Shown: piece after piece, positions 1-9,900 of the stretch
How positions within the stretch are numbered: position 1 is the first letter of the stretch
Layout: each line of letters opens with the position of its first letter
DNA from: CAWCVR01 sp963799105
Lineage (GTDB): Bacteria; Acidobacteriota; Terriglobia; Bryobacterales; Bryobacteraceae
Length of the DNA stretch: 64,000 bases
Direction: 5' to 3'
NCBI GenBank assembly: GCA_963799105.1
Contig: CAWCVR010000016.1
Coordinates: 124,001 to 188,000 of the forward strand
The notes under the pieces: model-generated
The model's database searches: none
Told to the model about the DNA's origin: nothing
What the model saw: only the letters and a program-made list of their open reading frames with translations
Program-made: the position numbers and the translations under genes

Positions 1-1454
1 ATCATTTCGAGGTACTCGCGGGTGCGGCCCACGGGGCGCTCGTCTTCGAGGAGAGTCTCGACCAGGAGGCGCACGCTGGCGAGCGGCGTCTTCAGCTCGT
101 GCGATACGGCGGCCACGAGGTCGGTCTTCAAACGGGCCAGGCGCCACTGGCGGCGGAGGGCCTGGGCGGCGGCGAGCGCGGCCAGGGCCACGAGGGCGAT
201 GGCCAGCAGGGCGATCCACAGGTAGCGCGAGGGGCCGGGCGATACGGAAACGGCTCCGGCCACGAACGGATCGGTGATGCGCCAGCCGGGGAAACGCGGG
301 CCGATAGAGGTCCAGCGGTCGGAGGATGTTCCCGCGGGTGAGGCGACGTTGAAGACACTCTGGCTGCCGCCGGTGAGGTTGCGCATAGCGGCGAGTACGG
401 TGGCGGTGTGGAAGAGGGCGATGGCGCGGCCGGAGGGTCTGCCGAGCTTCCAGAGGTCCGGCAGGCCGGCGGGCTCGAGGGCGCCGGTCGAGGCGCGCGG
501 TAGTTGGGCTTCGAGGAACTGGGCGGCGAGGCGCTCGGCGGCGTGGGTGGGGAAATCGGGTGGCTCGGCGGGCGGGTTGGCAGGCGAAAGCGCCTGCCCC
601 ACTTTGGCGGTGTGGGTGGGAAAAGAGGAAGGGGCGGCGATGTCACTGGGGAAAGAGGATGGCGGGGCGGAGGTGGGCAACTCGTCCATCAGGAAGAGGC
701 GCTGCGGGCCGGGGATCGGGAGGGATCGGTAATCGGCCACCAGGGCGTGCAGGCGCGCGGCGGCGGGAAGGTAGCGGGGGTCCGCGCGGTCCATGAGGGT
801 GAGGGCGAGGAGTTGCTCGTCGGCGGCGATGAGGCGGCCTTGGGCGTCGATGCCGCGCATCAGGCGGCCGGCGGTGAAGTGGGCTTCGATGGCGCGGATG
901 GCTTCGGCTTTGGCGCCGTTGCGCAACAGGCAGCGGACGGAGGCCTGCATGGCGCGGGCGGCGACGCTCGCGTCGGGATCGGACTGGGAGATGGCGGCGT
1001 AGGAATCGGCGGCGCCGGAGTAGAATCGCTGGCTCTCGATGGAGCGGGCGGCCACCCAGTCGAGGCGGGTCTCGAGCGGATCGGCGCGCAGGGCGGGCGC
1101 AGGCGAGGGGTAGGCCACGGAGCCATCGGGGTTCAGGACGATGACGGAGTCGGCCAGGCCGAGGCGGACGGAGCGTTCGAAGGCGGCGGGGGCGGGGTTG
1201 GAGGAGGCCTCGCGGTCGAGGTCGGAGGCGCGCTTATCCCAATCGGCGTCGAGGCGGCCGCGTGCCAGTTGCAATTGGCCGCGGTAGGCTTCGGAGAGCC
1301 TCTGGCGGGCGGCGTCGCGCTGGTTGATGACGGCCTCGTTCATGAACCAGAGGACGCAGGCGGCGGGGGCGGCGACGCCGAGGGCCAGAAACAACAGCAC
1401 GAGCCAGCGACTGTAGTCGTGGCCCGTGCCGGCGAATTGGGGTCGGAGGTTCAC
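1..1454 (-). CDS. Sensor histidine kinase, C-terminus outside window
   Basis: Membrane sensor kinase, read on the minus strand from a GTG at 1452-1454 and running off the left edge. The N-terminus has a transmembrane segment at about residues 18-35. A long extracytoplasmic region follows, then a second hydrophobic segment just before the cytoplasmic linker. The HisKA H-box reads AVSHELKTPLAS, with phospho-acceptor His452. The ATPase domain lies beyond the window. The start is 4 bp after the stop of the upstream secreted TPR-like gene, so the two are probably co-transcribed and the secreted protein may relate to signal input. A short palindromic repeat lies inside the reading frame (577-602). 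Kinase identity is firm; the stimulus is unknown. Confidence 0.85.
   Translation of the reverse strand, partial: MNLRPQFAGTGHDYSRWLVLLFLALGVAAPAACVLWFMNEAVINQRDAARQRLSEAYRGQLQLARGRLDADWDKRASDLDREASSNPAPAAFERSVRLGLADSVIVLNPDGSVAYPSPAPALRADPLETRLDWVAARSIESQRFYSGAADSYAAISQSDPDASVAARAMQASVRCLLRNGAKAEAIRAIEAHFTAGRLMRGIDAQGRLIAADEQLLALTLMDRADPRYLPAAARLHALVADYRSLPIPGPQRLFLMDELPTSAPPSSFPSDIAAPSSFPTHTAKVGQALSPANPPAEPPDFPTHAAERLAAQFLEAQLPRASTGALEPAGLPDLWKLGRPSGRAIALFHTATVLAAMRNLTGGSQSVFNVASPAGTSSDRWTSIGPRFPGWRITDPFVAGAVSVSPGPSRYLWIALLAIALVALAALAAAQALRRQWRLARLKTDLVAAVSHELKTPLASVRLLVETLLEDERPVGRTREYLEM
577..602 (-). repeat. Short palindromic repeat inside kinase gene
   Basis: The stem GGCAGGCG / CGCCTGCC with a 4-nt loop is followed by CCAC. 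The same GTGGGGCAGGCG...CGCCTGCC unit occurs at 13005-13028 and 29171-29194. Here it is translated as part of the extracytoplasmic linker of the kinase. Confidence 0.7.
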
Positions 1455-1458
1455 GGGG

Positions 1459-2917
1459 TCAGGGGATGCGGATGGCGTCGATGATGGGGTCGAAGCGCCA
1501 GCGGAGGTTCGCGATGGCGTTCGGAAGCATGCCCTCCGAGAGTTCCACGATGGCATTCTCCGTGCCGATCCAGACGATGTAGACGGTATACTTATTCGGG
1601 TGGTCCGCGCCGGGGGGATACATGCAATCGAGGAGGCCAGTGAGAACCTGCTGCCCGCCGACCGCGTGCGTCCGCAGACTTCCAGGCCGGAGCACGTAAT
1701 CGTCGATCGGGTTGAAATGGCGCTCGGCGGTTTTCTCCTCCAGGAGGCGCTGGAGGGCCCGCGGGATATCGGCGGGCGGCGTGTGAATGTTCCGGGACGT
1801 TACGGAAATTTGCCCGAACGTCGGGCAGATCAAGGCTTGCGGTGGTGGACTTGCCCCAACCTACAGTGATGTTCGTCAGCTTGGCGCCTGCCGCTTTGGC
1901 GATCGCCGCCAGGGCATCCAACACCGGGTCCTGGGGTCCCCACACCTTTACCAGCTCCGCTTCCACGGTTCCGGACTGGAACTTCACCAGCGGGCGCGCG
2001 CCCTCGACGCCGATCCAGAAGGTCTGGCCGATGGCGGCGAAGGCTACCTTGTAGCAGTTGAACTTGCCGGCTGGCGTCGAGACCGATTCGATGCCGGTAA
2101 CGGCCAGCTCCAGTGGGCTGGAAGCGTATGAATTGGAGGTGACCGGCAGCTTGGTTTTGTATCCTACGGCCAGCGGCAGGCGGCGCATGAGGAAGACCGA
2201 CTGCTCGACATCGGTTGCCGGGCCGGTGAAGGGGACAACGAGCGGGTCGCCGAGGTCATCGTTGGAGGTGAAACGGGTACCCCCAAAACCCCAACTGCTG
2301 CGGGACTCCTGCGCGGTAAGGCTCATGGTATCCCGGTCCAGGTAGGCGCGGATACCACGGGTGGCGTTGGAGGTCTTGAGTTCCCATCCAAGAACGACGG
2401 ATTGCAGGATCGGCCCGCCCCACGTGTCACGGTTAGCGTTCACCTGCGCGCGCTGGTTCTCGGCCGCCCAATGGGTCCAGGCATCGGCGGAGTAGTACAG
2501 ATACTCGCCGGTCGCGACGCCGGCGCGTTTGATATCGAGCTGGGCGCACTCGCGATCGCCCCAGGGCTCGGGGAGCAGCGCGGAGGAGGCGGGGATGAGC
2601 TTGCGGGCCTTGGCGACCAGATCGGGCATGCCGGGGAAGTTGCGTTCGAGGGCCGCGAGTTCGCGGGTGGCGGCGGCGCGGTCGCCCTTCTGGAGCATGC
2701 ACAGGACGAGCTGGTACTGCGCCTGGGCGGCGAGGGGTTTGTTGGTGGAAGGGGAATCGACCACCTGGCGGAAGATGGCGATGGCGCCGTCCAGGTCGCC
2801 GGCGGCTTCCTGGGCGTGGATACCTTTTTGTAGCAGGTCGGAGGCGGATTGGGCGCTGGCGGGAAGGCTGAGGAGCAGCACCGCGGCCGCCGCGGCCAGG
2901 ATGTGTTTGGTTGTCAT
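1459..2917 (-). CDS. Secreted TPR-like protein, reading frame shifted near 1830
   Basis: Starts at ATG 2917 with a signal peptide (about residues 1-23, ending PASAQS). An N-terminal helical region resembles TPR or tol-pal-type repeats. A longer mostly beta region without recognised motifs follows. The frame opened at 2917 loses protein-like character after about 1830. The sequence that continues sensibly lies in a neighbouring frame and ends at TGA 1459-1461, with text such as DYVLRPGSLRTHAVGGQQV. One base of frame change near 1810-1835 joins the two halves. This is either an assembly indel or a genuine frameshift mutation. The sensor kinase starts 4 bp downstream, suggesting an operon. Function unknown. 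Confidence 0.65.
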
Positions 2918-2964
2918 GGTCTCAAACTAATAGCCCAATGTTACCCAATTGTTACGGCGGTGTC

Positions 2965-3783
2965 CTAGTTCGGGCCGGGGGATGTGGGCGGGGTGGGAGG
3001 GCGGTGTCCTAGCGGCAGTTTCCCGGAGGAGGCGGGCGGAGTTCCACGGACGGGGCGAGAACCCTGGGGACAGAGCGCGCTGTCCACGCGGCGACAGGCG
3101 GCGAGGCGTTCTGGCGGGAGTGGGTGGCGCCTTGGGACGGAGTCGTCAATCCCCGGGTTTTCGCAGACTGGGCTGGTTGCAGGCGGGACGAGGCTGGGTG
3201 ACGATTCGAAGCCAAATCCAGCGGGCGGGGCCAGCGGCGGGGCTGCCGCGGGCGGGATGAAGCCGATGATGGATTCCTGATCGGCGGGCTTGGGCTGGGG
3301 CTGGGATGCGGGTTGGGGTTCGGGATTGGGGCGGGCGGACTGGAGGCGGGCGAGTTCCTTCAGGGCGCGTTGGAAGTTGCGCTGGAGGGAATCGAGGCGG
3401 CGCTGGAGGCGGGCGAGGGTTTTGTCGCGGCAATCGAAGGCGCGACCGAGGTCGTGGGTGTCGTCGCCGTTGCCGTATTCGTCGATGTGGGAGTCCCAGA
3501 GGCCGGTTTCGGCGCGGCGGAGGCGGCGGAGAATCCACTCGGAATGGATGGCGATGTCGAGGAGAGCTTGCTGCTCGGGGGAATCGGGCTGAAATTGGGA
3601 GTGGAAGGCGGCGGCGAGGTCCTCGAGATCGGACTGGCGTTCACCGATGATGATTTGGGATTGGGCGTAGAGGCCGGACTGGGTGTGGTTGAGGGAGGAG
3701 GCGGCTTTGCCCGCAGGTGTGCGGGGGCCGGTGGATTTTTGGGAATTGCGGCGATTGGCTTCAATTTGGAGTTTGGAAGACAT
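2965..3783 (-). CDS. STGPRT-motif hypothetical protein
   Basis: A 272-residue protein beginning MSSKLQIEANRRNSQ and containing STGPRTPAGKAASSLN near residue 17. This N-terminal motif marks a large uncharacterised family abundant in Acidobacteria and Planctomycetes. The middle is charged and helical, probably coiled coil (about 45-145). The C-terminal 120 residues are Pro-rich and low in complexity. No enzyme motif is visible. The gene stands alone on the minus strand, upstream of the divergent restriction block. The family is recognisable, but its function is unknown. Confidence 0.75.
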   Translation of the reverse strand: MSSKLQIEANRRNSQKSTGPRTPAGKAASSLNHTQSGLYAQSQIIIGERQSDLEDLAAAFHSQFQPDSPEQQALLDIAIHSEWILRRLRRAETGLWDSHIDEYGNGDDTHDLGRAFDCRDKTLARLQRRLDSLQRNFQRALKELARLQSARPNPEPQPASQPQPKPADQESIIGFIPPAAAPPLAPPAGFGFESSPSLVPPATSPVCENPGIDDSVPRRHPLPPERLAACRRVDSALCPQGSRPVRGTPPASSGKLPLGHRPPTPPTSPGPN

Positions 3784-3974
3784 AGGCGCTCCTGCCTCGA
3801 CGGTAGCAGGCGAAGCGGCGGGGATTGCGGGGCGCGGCGGGGGCGAGTGATTGGAATCAGTGGGTTAGGCTGAGAAAAAAAGTGGAAAATAGATGTGAAC
3901 GAGGTTTTGGGGCGGGAGCGGAACGGGGCGCTTCACGCTTGACGAGTTGACGGGAGGGGTCCGACCCTATTGGC

Positions 3975-4007
3975 GTCTTCACCGATATGGTGTAATGTGG
4001 TGAAGAC
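3975..4007. promoter_or_regulatory. Inverted repeat, candidate operator of R-M operon
   Basis: A perfect 9-bp inverted repeat, GTCTTCACC (3975-3983) and GGTGAAGAC (3999-4007), separated by 15 bp. It lies 44 bp upstream of the preferred start of the RHH gene that leads the restriction-modification operon. RHH proteins usually bind palindromes, so autoregulation is plausible but inferred. Confidence 0.5.
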
Positions 4008-4050
4008 GGTGAGTGGCACAATGGCGGTGAGAATGGGAGATGGGAGAAAC

Positions 4051-4230
4051 ATGAAGGCGCAAACCGCGGCAGCCGTCAGGGCGTCGATTAGTTTTCCGCC
4101 CGACGTTTACGAGACGCTCGAGGTCATCGCCAGGGAGAAGAAGGTGTCGCTAGCCTGGGTAGTGCGCGAGGCCGCGGAGAAGTATATCGCTGACAAATGG
4201 CCGCTTTTCGGGGGCCCCAAGGGTGAGTGA
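4051..4230 (+). CDS. Ribbon-helix-helix (CopG-like) regulator
   Basis: A protein of about 59 residues containing RASISFPPDVYETLEVIA, the beta-strand plus first helix of a ribbon-helix-helix domain, then a second helix VSLAWVVREAAEKYI. The ATG at 4051 is chosen because GGGAG lies 5-8 bp upstream. Longer forms from 4021 or a TTG at 3970 are possible. The stop overlaps the Vsr start (GTGA), so the gene leads the vsr-methylase-nuclease operon. Its likely job is transcriptional control of that operon, analogous to controller proteins of other R-M systems. An antitoxin role is less likely because no toxin is adjacent. Confidence 0.7.
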   Translation: MKAQTAAAVRASISFPPDVYETLEVIAREKKVSLAWVVREAAEKYIADKWPLFGGPKGE

Positions 4231-4643
4231 CGCGTGTGGATAGCCTTTCTCCCGCCGAGCGGTCCGAGATCATGGGGCGGGTACGGTCGAAGAACTCGCG
4301 GCCCGAAATCTTCGTTCGCAAGATCGTCTTCGGCCTTGGCTATCGATACCGCCTTCACGCCAAGGATTTGCCCGGACACCCGGACATCGTTTTTCGAAGA
4401 CTCCGAAGGGTCATTTTCGTCCACGGCTGCTTCTGGCATCGGCATGCGGCGTGCGCTCTGGCGCGCCTGCCCAAATCCCGGCTGGACTTCTGGCTATCGA
4501 AGTTGGAGGGAAACAGGAAACGCGACGAAAAGAACAAGAGGGCGCTTTTGCGCGATGGGTGGAAAGTGCTGACGATTTGGGAGTGCCAGCTCAAGCGCTC
4601 CGGACGGCTGACCGGCCGGATACGGAGGTTTCTCAATGCGTAG
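4227..4643 (+). CDS. vsr: Very short patch repair endonuclease
   Basis: The 138-residue protein matches Vsr length. It nicks DNA 5' of the T in T:G mismatches created by deamination of 5-methylcytosine. Visible family motifs are SKNSRPE near the N-terminus, the PDIVF catalytic-Asp region, VHGCFWHRH with the His/Cys zinc and active-site residues, FW..KLEGN..RD, and the C-terminal GW.VL.IWEC. Start is GTG 4227, overlapping the RHH stop. The 3' end overlaps the methyltransferase start by 8 bp. Linkage to a C5-methyltransferase fits its repair role. Confidence 0.92.
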   Translation: MTRVDSLSPAERSEIMGRVRSKNSRPEIFVRKIVFGLGYRYRLHAKDLPGHPDIVFRRLRRVIFVHGCFWHRHAACALARLPKSRLDFWLSKLEGNRKRDEKNKRALLRDGWKVLTIWECQLKRSGRLTGRIRRFLNA

Positions 4644-5811
4644 TGTCGAGTTGTTTGCCGGCGCCGGGGGCCTGGCCATTGGCATGTCGAACGCCGGATT
4701 CCACCACGCCGCGGTAATCGAGTGGAATCACGACGCCTGCGAGACGTTTCGGGAGAACCAGCGGCACCGGGCGCGGTCCGTGCGGGAATGGCCGCTTTAC
4801 GAATGTGACGTAAAGGAATTCGACTACGGCAGGCTGGGCGACATCATGGTCGTGTCCGGGGGCCCGCCGTGCCAGCCGTTCTCGGTGGGTGGGAAACACC
4901 GGGGCTATCTGGACAAGCGCGACATGTTTCCAGAGGCGGTGCGCGCTGTGCGCGAACTCCGGCCGAAGGCCTTCATCTTCGAGAACGTGAAGGGCCTCAT
5001 GCGGGAGACGTTCGCCGACTATTTCGAGTACATCCACCTTCAGCTCGCCCATCCCAGCTTCACGCGCCGCAAAGCGGAAAGCTGGATGGAGCACCGTGGG
5101 CGGATCGAACAGCATCACACATCGCGGCGGGAGCGGGCCGAGTACAACGTGGTCTTTCGGCTGCTCAATGCAGCGGACTATGGAGTTCCGCAGCGCCGCG
5201 AACGAGTGTTCTTCGTCGGGTTCCGCTCCGATCTTGGCGTGGAATGGAGCTTTCCGGAGGGTGACTACTCGGAGAGCGGCTTGCTGCGCTCGCAGTGGAT
5301 CACGGGCGAGTACTGGGAACGGCATGCTGTCCCAAAGCGCGAGCGGCCGCGGATCACAGATCGCCAAGCCGCTCGCGTGGAAAGACTCCGAAACGAGAAC
5401 TTGTTCGATTCGGATAGGTTCCCGTGGTCCACCGTCCGGGATGCGATCGGCGGTTTGCCCGATCCCGAGAAGAGGTTGCCGAGCGGCGTGAGGAACCACA
5501 TACTCAATCCGGGCGCGCGCAGTTATCCGGGTCACACGGGGAGTCCGCTGGACGAGCCCGCGAAAACCCTCAAGGCCGGCGACCATGGCGTTCCTGGCGG
5601 CGAGAATATGCTCGCGCGTGTAGACGGGTCTGTGCGGTACTTTACGGTACGGGAGGCCGCGTGTCTTCAGACCTTTCCCGAGGATTACACGTTCCCCGGC
5701 GTTTGGAGTGAGGCGATGCGGCAGTTAGGCAACGCCGTCCCGGTTCGCCTGGCCGAGACTGTGGCGCGGTCCGTGGCTGAGACCCTACTGACCACGAAGG
5801 AGCAGACCTAG
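4636..5811 (+). CDS. DNA (cytosine-5-)-methyltransferase
   Basis: The 391-residue type II methyltransferase shows ordered C5 motifs. Motif I is VELFAGAGGLAIGM. Motif IV is SGGPPCQPFS with the catalytic Cys. Motif VI is FENVKGL, motif VIII is PQRRERVFFVGFR, motif IX is around YFTVREAACLQTFP, and motif X is LGNAVPVRLAE. The target-recognition domain lies at roughly residues 230-320. It transfers methyl from SAM to cytosine to protect host DNA from the nuclease encoded 4 bp downstream. With an Eco29kI-type partner the predicted target is CCGCGG; this is inferred from the nuclease family only. Confidence 0.93.
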   Translation: MRSVELFAGAGGLAIGMSNAGFHHAAVIEWNHDACETFRENQRHRARSVREWPLYECDVKEFDYGRLGDIMVVSGGPPCQPFSVGGKHRGYLDKRDMFPEAVRAVRELRPKAFIFENVKGLMRETFADYFEYIHLQLAHPSFTRRKAESWMEHRGRIEQHHTSRRERAEYNVVFRLLNAADYGVPQRRERVFFVGFRSDLGVEWSFPEGDYSESGLLRSQWITGEYWERHAVPKRERPRITDRQAARVERLRNENLFDSDRFPWSTVRDAIGGLPDPEKRLPSGVRNHILNPGARSYPGHTGSPLDEPAKTLKAGDHGVPGGENMLARVDGSVRYFTVREAACLQTFPEDYTFPGVWSEAMRQLGNAVPVRLAETVARSVAETLLTTKEQT

Positions 5812-5814
5812 CGA

Positions 5815-6654
5815 ATGCCGACACCATCGGGGAAAATCGAGCGGTTGGCGGTTCAACTGAGGGAACTGTCCGAGGAGCTGGCGGCGGAACAGGCATCAGA
5901 GCTTGCGGCGCCGCGTGCGAAGAGGGTTCGCGAGACGATCAGCGTGGCGTACGAGAAGCTCGGGAAGTTGATTGAAGACCTCGACCCGGTCAAGCAGCCA
6001 GGCTTCGTCTTCGATCCATCGAATCCGAAGATTGCCGGCCGAATCGCCGGCATCACCATGATCGCCCAGGCCCGCAGGCCGCTCGCGAATGTCGATCGTT
6101 TCTATGGCTCCGGTGTTTATGCGATCTACTACAGCGGCAAGTTTCCCGCCTACGAGGCGATTTCCGGGCGGGAACATCCGATCTACGTCGGCAAGGCCGA
6201 GCCGGCCGATCGGGAGAGCAAAACGGCGGTCGAGCAGGGAGACAGGCTCTCGGGACGGCTTAACGAGCACCGGAAGAACATCGCCAAGGCCGAAAGGACG
6301 TTGCGGCTGGAGGATTTCGAATACCGCGCTCTCGTGGTGCGGACGGGATTGCAGAGCTCGGCCGAAGGTTACCTGATCGATCTTTTCAAGCCGATTTGGA
6401 ACAACGAAGTCGGAATCTGCTACGGGTTTGGCAAGCATGGCGACGCGCCCGAGACGCGCGCGAACCTCCGTTCGCCCTGGGACACCTTGCACCACGGCCG
6501 AGACTGGGCTCACCGCGATCCGAAGATGAGGGATGCACGGGCGGCGGAGCGGATCATGGAGGACATTGCGCGACATCTCGCGGAGCATCCGCCGCTCAGG
6601 TCTATCGATGAGATTTTGCGTCGATTTCTGGAGGAAATGCGAGCGGCCTCCTGA
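5815..6654 (+). CDS. Eco29kI-family GIY-YIG restriction endonuclease
   Basis: A 279-residue type II restriction enzyme of the GIY-YIG superfamily. GVYAIYYSG (residues 100-108) and PIYVGKA (122-128) are the GIY and YIG strands. GRLNEH supplies Arg148 and His152, AEGYLIDLF supplies Glu184, and PIWNNEVG supplies Asn196. All six positions correspond to the catalytic set described for Eco29kI. The first 80 residues are a helical extension. It begins 4 bp after the methyltransferase stop, completing an RHH-Vsr-M-R operon. Eco29kI cuts CCGCGG; the same target is expected but not shown by the sequence. Confidence 0.88.
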   Translation: MPTPSGKIERLAVQLRELSEELAAEQASELAAPRAKRVRETISVAYEKLGKLIEDLDPVKQPGFVFDPSNPKIAGRIAGITMIAQARRPLANVDRFYGSGVYAIYYSGKFPAYEAISGREHPIYVGKAEPADRESKTAVEQGDRLSGRLNEHRKNIAKAERTLRLEDFEYRALVVRTGLQSSAEGYLIDLFKPIWNNEVGICYGFGKHGDAPETRANLRSPWDTLHHGRDWAHRDPKMRDARAAERIMEDIARHLAEHPPLRSIDEILRRFLEEMRAAS

Positions 6655-6966
6655 TGCTCCGTCTGAGGAGCGGGGCGCCTGCTATCTCAGTCCGGCATCG
6701 CCACAGCAAGCTGCCTGCTGCCGGCGTCATGTTCTATGTGCGAGTATCTCGCTTGATCGTGGAAGGGCGCCCGCGTTGTTTACATTCGGACATAAGCAGA
6801 GATCTCAACACCCGCTCACTAAGGGGTTTTCCCTAGTCCCCACGCAGAGCCGCTGTCATTGTTGTCCTTGACAGTACGTACTTTGGAGTTACGCTAGGAG
6901 TACATCCTTTTCGCGCGGGCGCCAGGTTTCCGTTGCGCGGGCTGGTGTATCTTCTTCGAGGCCGTC
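6655..6966. other. Intergenic region between R-M operon and CHAT gene
   Basis: About 310 bp with no convincing gene. It holds the candidate promoter at 6868-6895. I see no clear terminator after the nuclease gene. Confidence 0.5.
6868..6895 (+). promoter_or_regulatory. Candidate sigma-70 promoter of CHAT-esterase gene
   Basis: TTGACA (6868-6873) followed after 16 bp by TACGCT (6890-6895), about 70 bp before the ATG. The -35 box is perfect and the -10 box is weak. It suggests the CHAT gene can be transcribed independently of the R-M operon. Confidence 0.4.
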
Positions 6967-9900
6967 ATGAATATCTTTCCGAGTTCCAGGTTTCTCACAC
7001 TCGACGTTGGAGAATCTCATGCCGGCTTTGCGGCGGGCATTCGGAGCAGCCCGAACGCCGACTTCTGGGTGTTGCGGGACTCGCGCAAGAGCCAGCCCAA
7101 GTGGTACGTACTACCCGCGGTTGGATTCAGCGAGGAGACCATCGGTCTTCTCGACGAAGAGGAGCACAAGAAGCGCCTCCGGCAGTACATGCGCAATCTG
7201 CTGCGCAATCTTCCCGAGGCACAGACAGTCGCTTTCAAACCCGGAAAGGTCGACTGGATGCAGGGAATTCGGCCGGAGAAGTCCGGTTATCAGCTCGCGC
7301 TGAAGCGTGGGACGCCCATCTGCATTGCGATGCCCAAGGATTCCGCGAAACTGCACCCTCGACAACAGAAGGCCGAAATCGACCTTGCGAAGCTGTCGGA
7401 CAGCCTGCCTGGAAGCTTTCGTGGGAAGCCGGAGGGCAGAAGCTTCCCACTCCGCATCCGGAGTGAATTCATGCCCGAGATGCGCGTTACTCGCAGCCTG
7501 ACGGGTCTCACAGATGCCAAGGTGGAAGAACTGGTATCGAGCACCGGCCCAACCGAGCCGGCGCCTCCCTCCGGCCAGGCGCCAACCGGCCCGGAGGTTG
7601 CCGGCGCGCCGCCTGAGCACCCGCGGGAGCCGGCCAAGGTTGCTTTCGCGGAAGCGTTTCCGTGGATCACGCCCAGCTCCGAGCACGTGGTGCAGCGCAA
7701 GGCCTTCGATGTCGAGGTCGCCCTCCGGCTCACAGCGGCGCCCGGCGTTCAGGGATCGGTGATGCTGCCGAAACAGGAAGGCAAGTTTACACTGGATGTC
7801 CACTTACTCTTCGAGGATCAGTCGGCGTGGGACAAACTGGAGTTCAACTGGACGGAGGCGACAACCAAGCCCGCGAAGTTTCCCGGTCTGATCGCACCCA
7901 AGTATCGCGGTAGCGCGGAGCAGCCGGATTTCAGAACGATTCGCGTCAACTTCTATCTCAACAATCGCTGGTGCGGCGAGGGATTGAAGAACCTGGAGAT
8001 ACTCTCTCGGGCCGAAGCGCCGCTGGCGGACGAAATTCCCGTGCCGCCCGAACCGGAATGGCGCAAGTACCTGAATGTCGTTTCCACCACCGTTGCGCCG
8101 CCGGACCTGCTGGTCCGCATTCAGGAGATCGACAAGGACAAGTATCAATGGTCGTTTCTGTCGCCGCACAGGAATTATCAGAACATCCCCGCGGCGGAGT
8201 GCCAGGCGCGCTTGAAGGACGGCGCCGAGCGGTACGTGAAATTGAATTTCGAGCCTCTCGCCAACTTGACTCTGAACGACTTGACCAAGGAGAGGCTCGA
8301 GGGCACCTGCAAGCATATTTACGACGACACCCCGAAGGCATTTAAGGATGTGTACTGGGACTTGTACCATGCGGCTGAGAAGGACCCCAGGATCAAGCTC
8401 GAAACCATCCAGTTCGTCAGTGACGAGCCCTTCGTTCCGTGGGAGATTATGCTGGTAGCGGATGACCTTCGGGCCCCTGGCATTGACGCGGAAATTCTGT
8501 CGATCCGGCACGCCGCGGGGCGCTGGGTGGCCAGCGAATCGTCCCAGCTTCGTTCCCGCATATCGCTCCAGGAGATGGCGATATTCGCCAGCGATTACAA
8601 GACGGTCCCGGCGGTGCAGAAGAAGCTGATCTGGGCCGAGCAGGAAGCACAGGACTTGGTTTCGGAGTACAAGGATAAGCCAAAAGCGGTTCGTCACGGC
8701 CTGCTGTCCCCCGAAGTCGTGGAGTTTCTGAAACAGGGAAAAGCTCAGGTAGTCCACTTCTCCTGCCATGGCCGCATGGATCAGCAGACTCCCAGCCTTT
8801 CCGCGCTGCTGCTGGAAGACGACCCGGCCAACTTTGTGCCCGACGTTGTCACCACTCCGGCCAGCCAGCACGGTATCGGCAGCCAGCATCCGCTGGTATT
8901 CCTCAACGCGTGCCAGGTGGGCGGCACGGGAGCGGAACTGACTTTTGTGACCGGCTGGCCACAGGCGTTTCTGGCCATGGGTGCATCCGCGGTGATCGCT
9001 CCACTGTGGAGCGTGGGCGATAAGTCGGCGCGCGACATCGCCCTACAGTTTTACAACCTTGTGATCGGGGCTAGCCCGATCTCGCTGGGCGCCGCCTTGC
9101 AGAACATTCGCCGGCAGTTTAAGACAAACAACCAGATGACCTATCTCGCCTACTTACTCTACGGCGATCCCACATACGGTGATTTCGGTGGATTGAGCCG
9201 GATCGGAGGGTTCCGTGTCCGGTTCTCTGGAGACCGCGGTATGAGCGTCAGAATCGAATTGCAATCGAGCCCGGAAACGTTGGAAATCCCCGCCAGCGGG
9301 ATCAGACTGCGCGCGCCTGGACTGTCCGGCAGCATTACCTGGCACGGCGCCCGCGGAGCCGCCGACCTGCGAGCCGAGACGGCGGAAACGCCACTCTTGG
9401 CCGACGCCCTGGCGGAGGCCGGGTTGGAGGACCGCCACACACTGGAAGTGGATGCCCCCACGCCCGCACGTCCCCCGGGATATGAGCGCGTCCTGGCTGC
9501 CGACGTGGCTCCCGACGAACTCGAAGTCGGTGTGCCCGCGGGAGACGACGAAGCCCAGTTCGTCCTTTATACCGATGAGGATGGCGTAACATCGATACAC
9601 TTCTCCGCCAGGCCGGAAGTCGCGGCCGAAGTATCGGACGGACGGGGGACGGCGGCGCGCGAAGACGTCTTCCGCATCCCGCTGAGACAGCCCGTGGGTG
9701 CGGCGGGAGAACCAGGCCAGAGCCGCTTCATCGGCGGTTTGACGCGCAAGGTCATCAAGATCGTCGCGCGCAAGGTACTGGGATCCGTTGCGGGCAAAGC
9801 TATCTTCCGGGCGGCGCAGTTATGGGAAGATAAGTGCCGCGCGGAGCAAGGGTTTCACGGCGGCGATGTTCGGCAGATGCTGCAGAGTGCGGTCCTCCCC

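Noticed and set aside
504..1484. 326-codon plus-strand open frame opposite the sensor kinase
   Set aside because: Gly/Ala-rich antisense shadow. The minus strand encodes an unmistakable kinase with H-box.
4451..4717. Additional plus-strand frame across the vsr-methylase junction
   Set aside because: Out of frame with two well-supported genes and without recognisable motifs.
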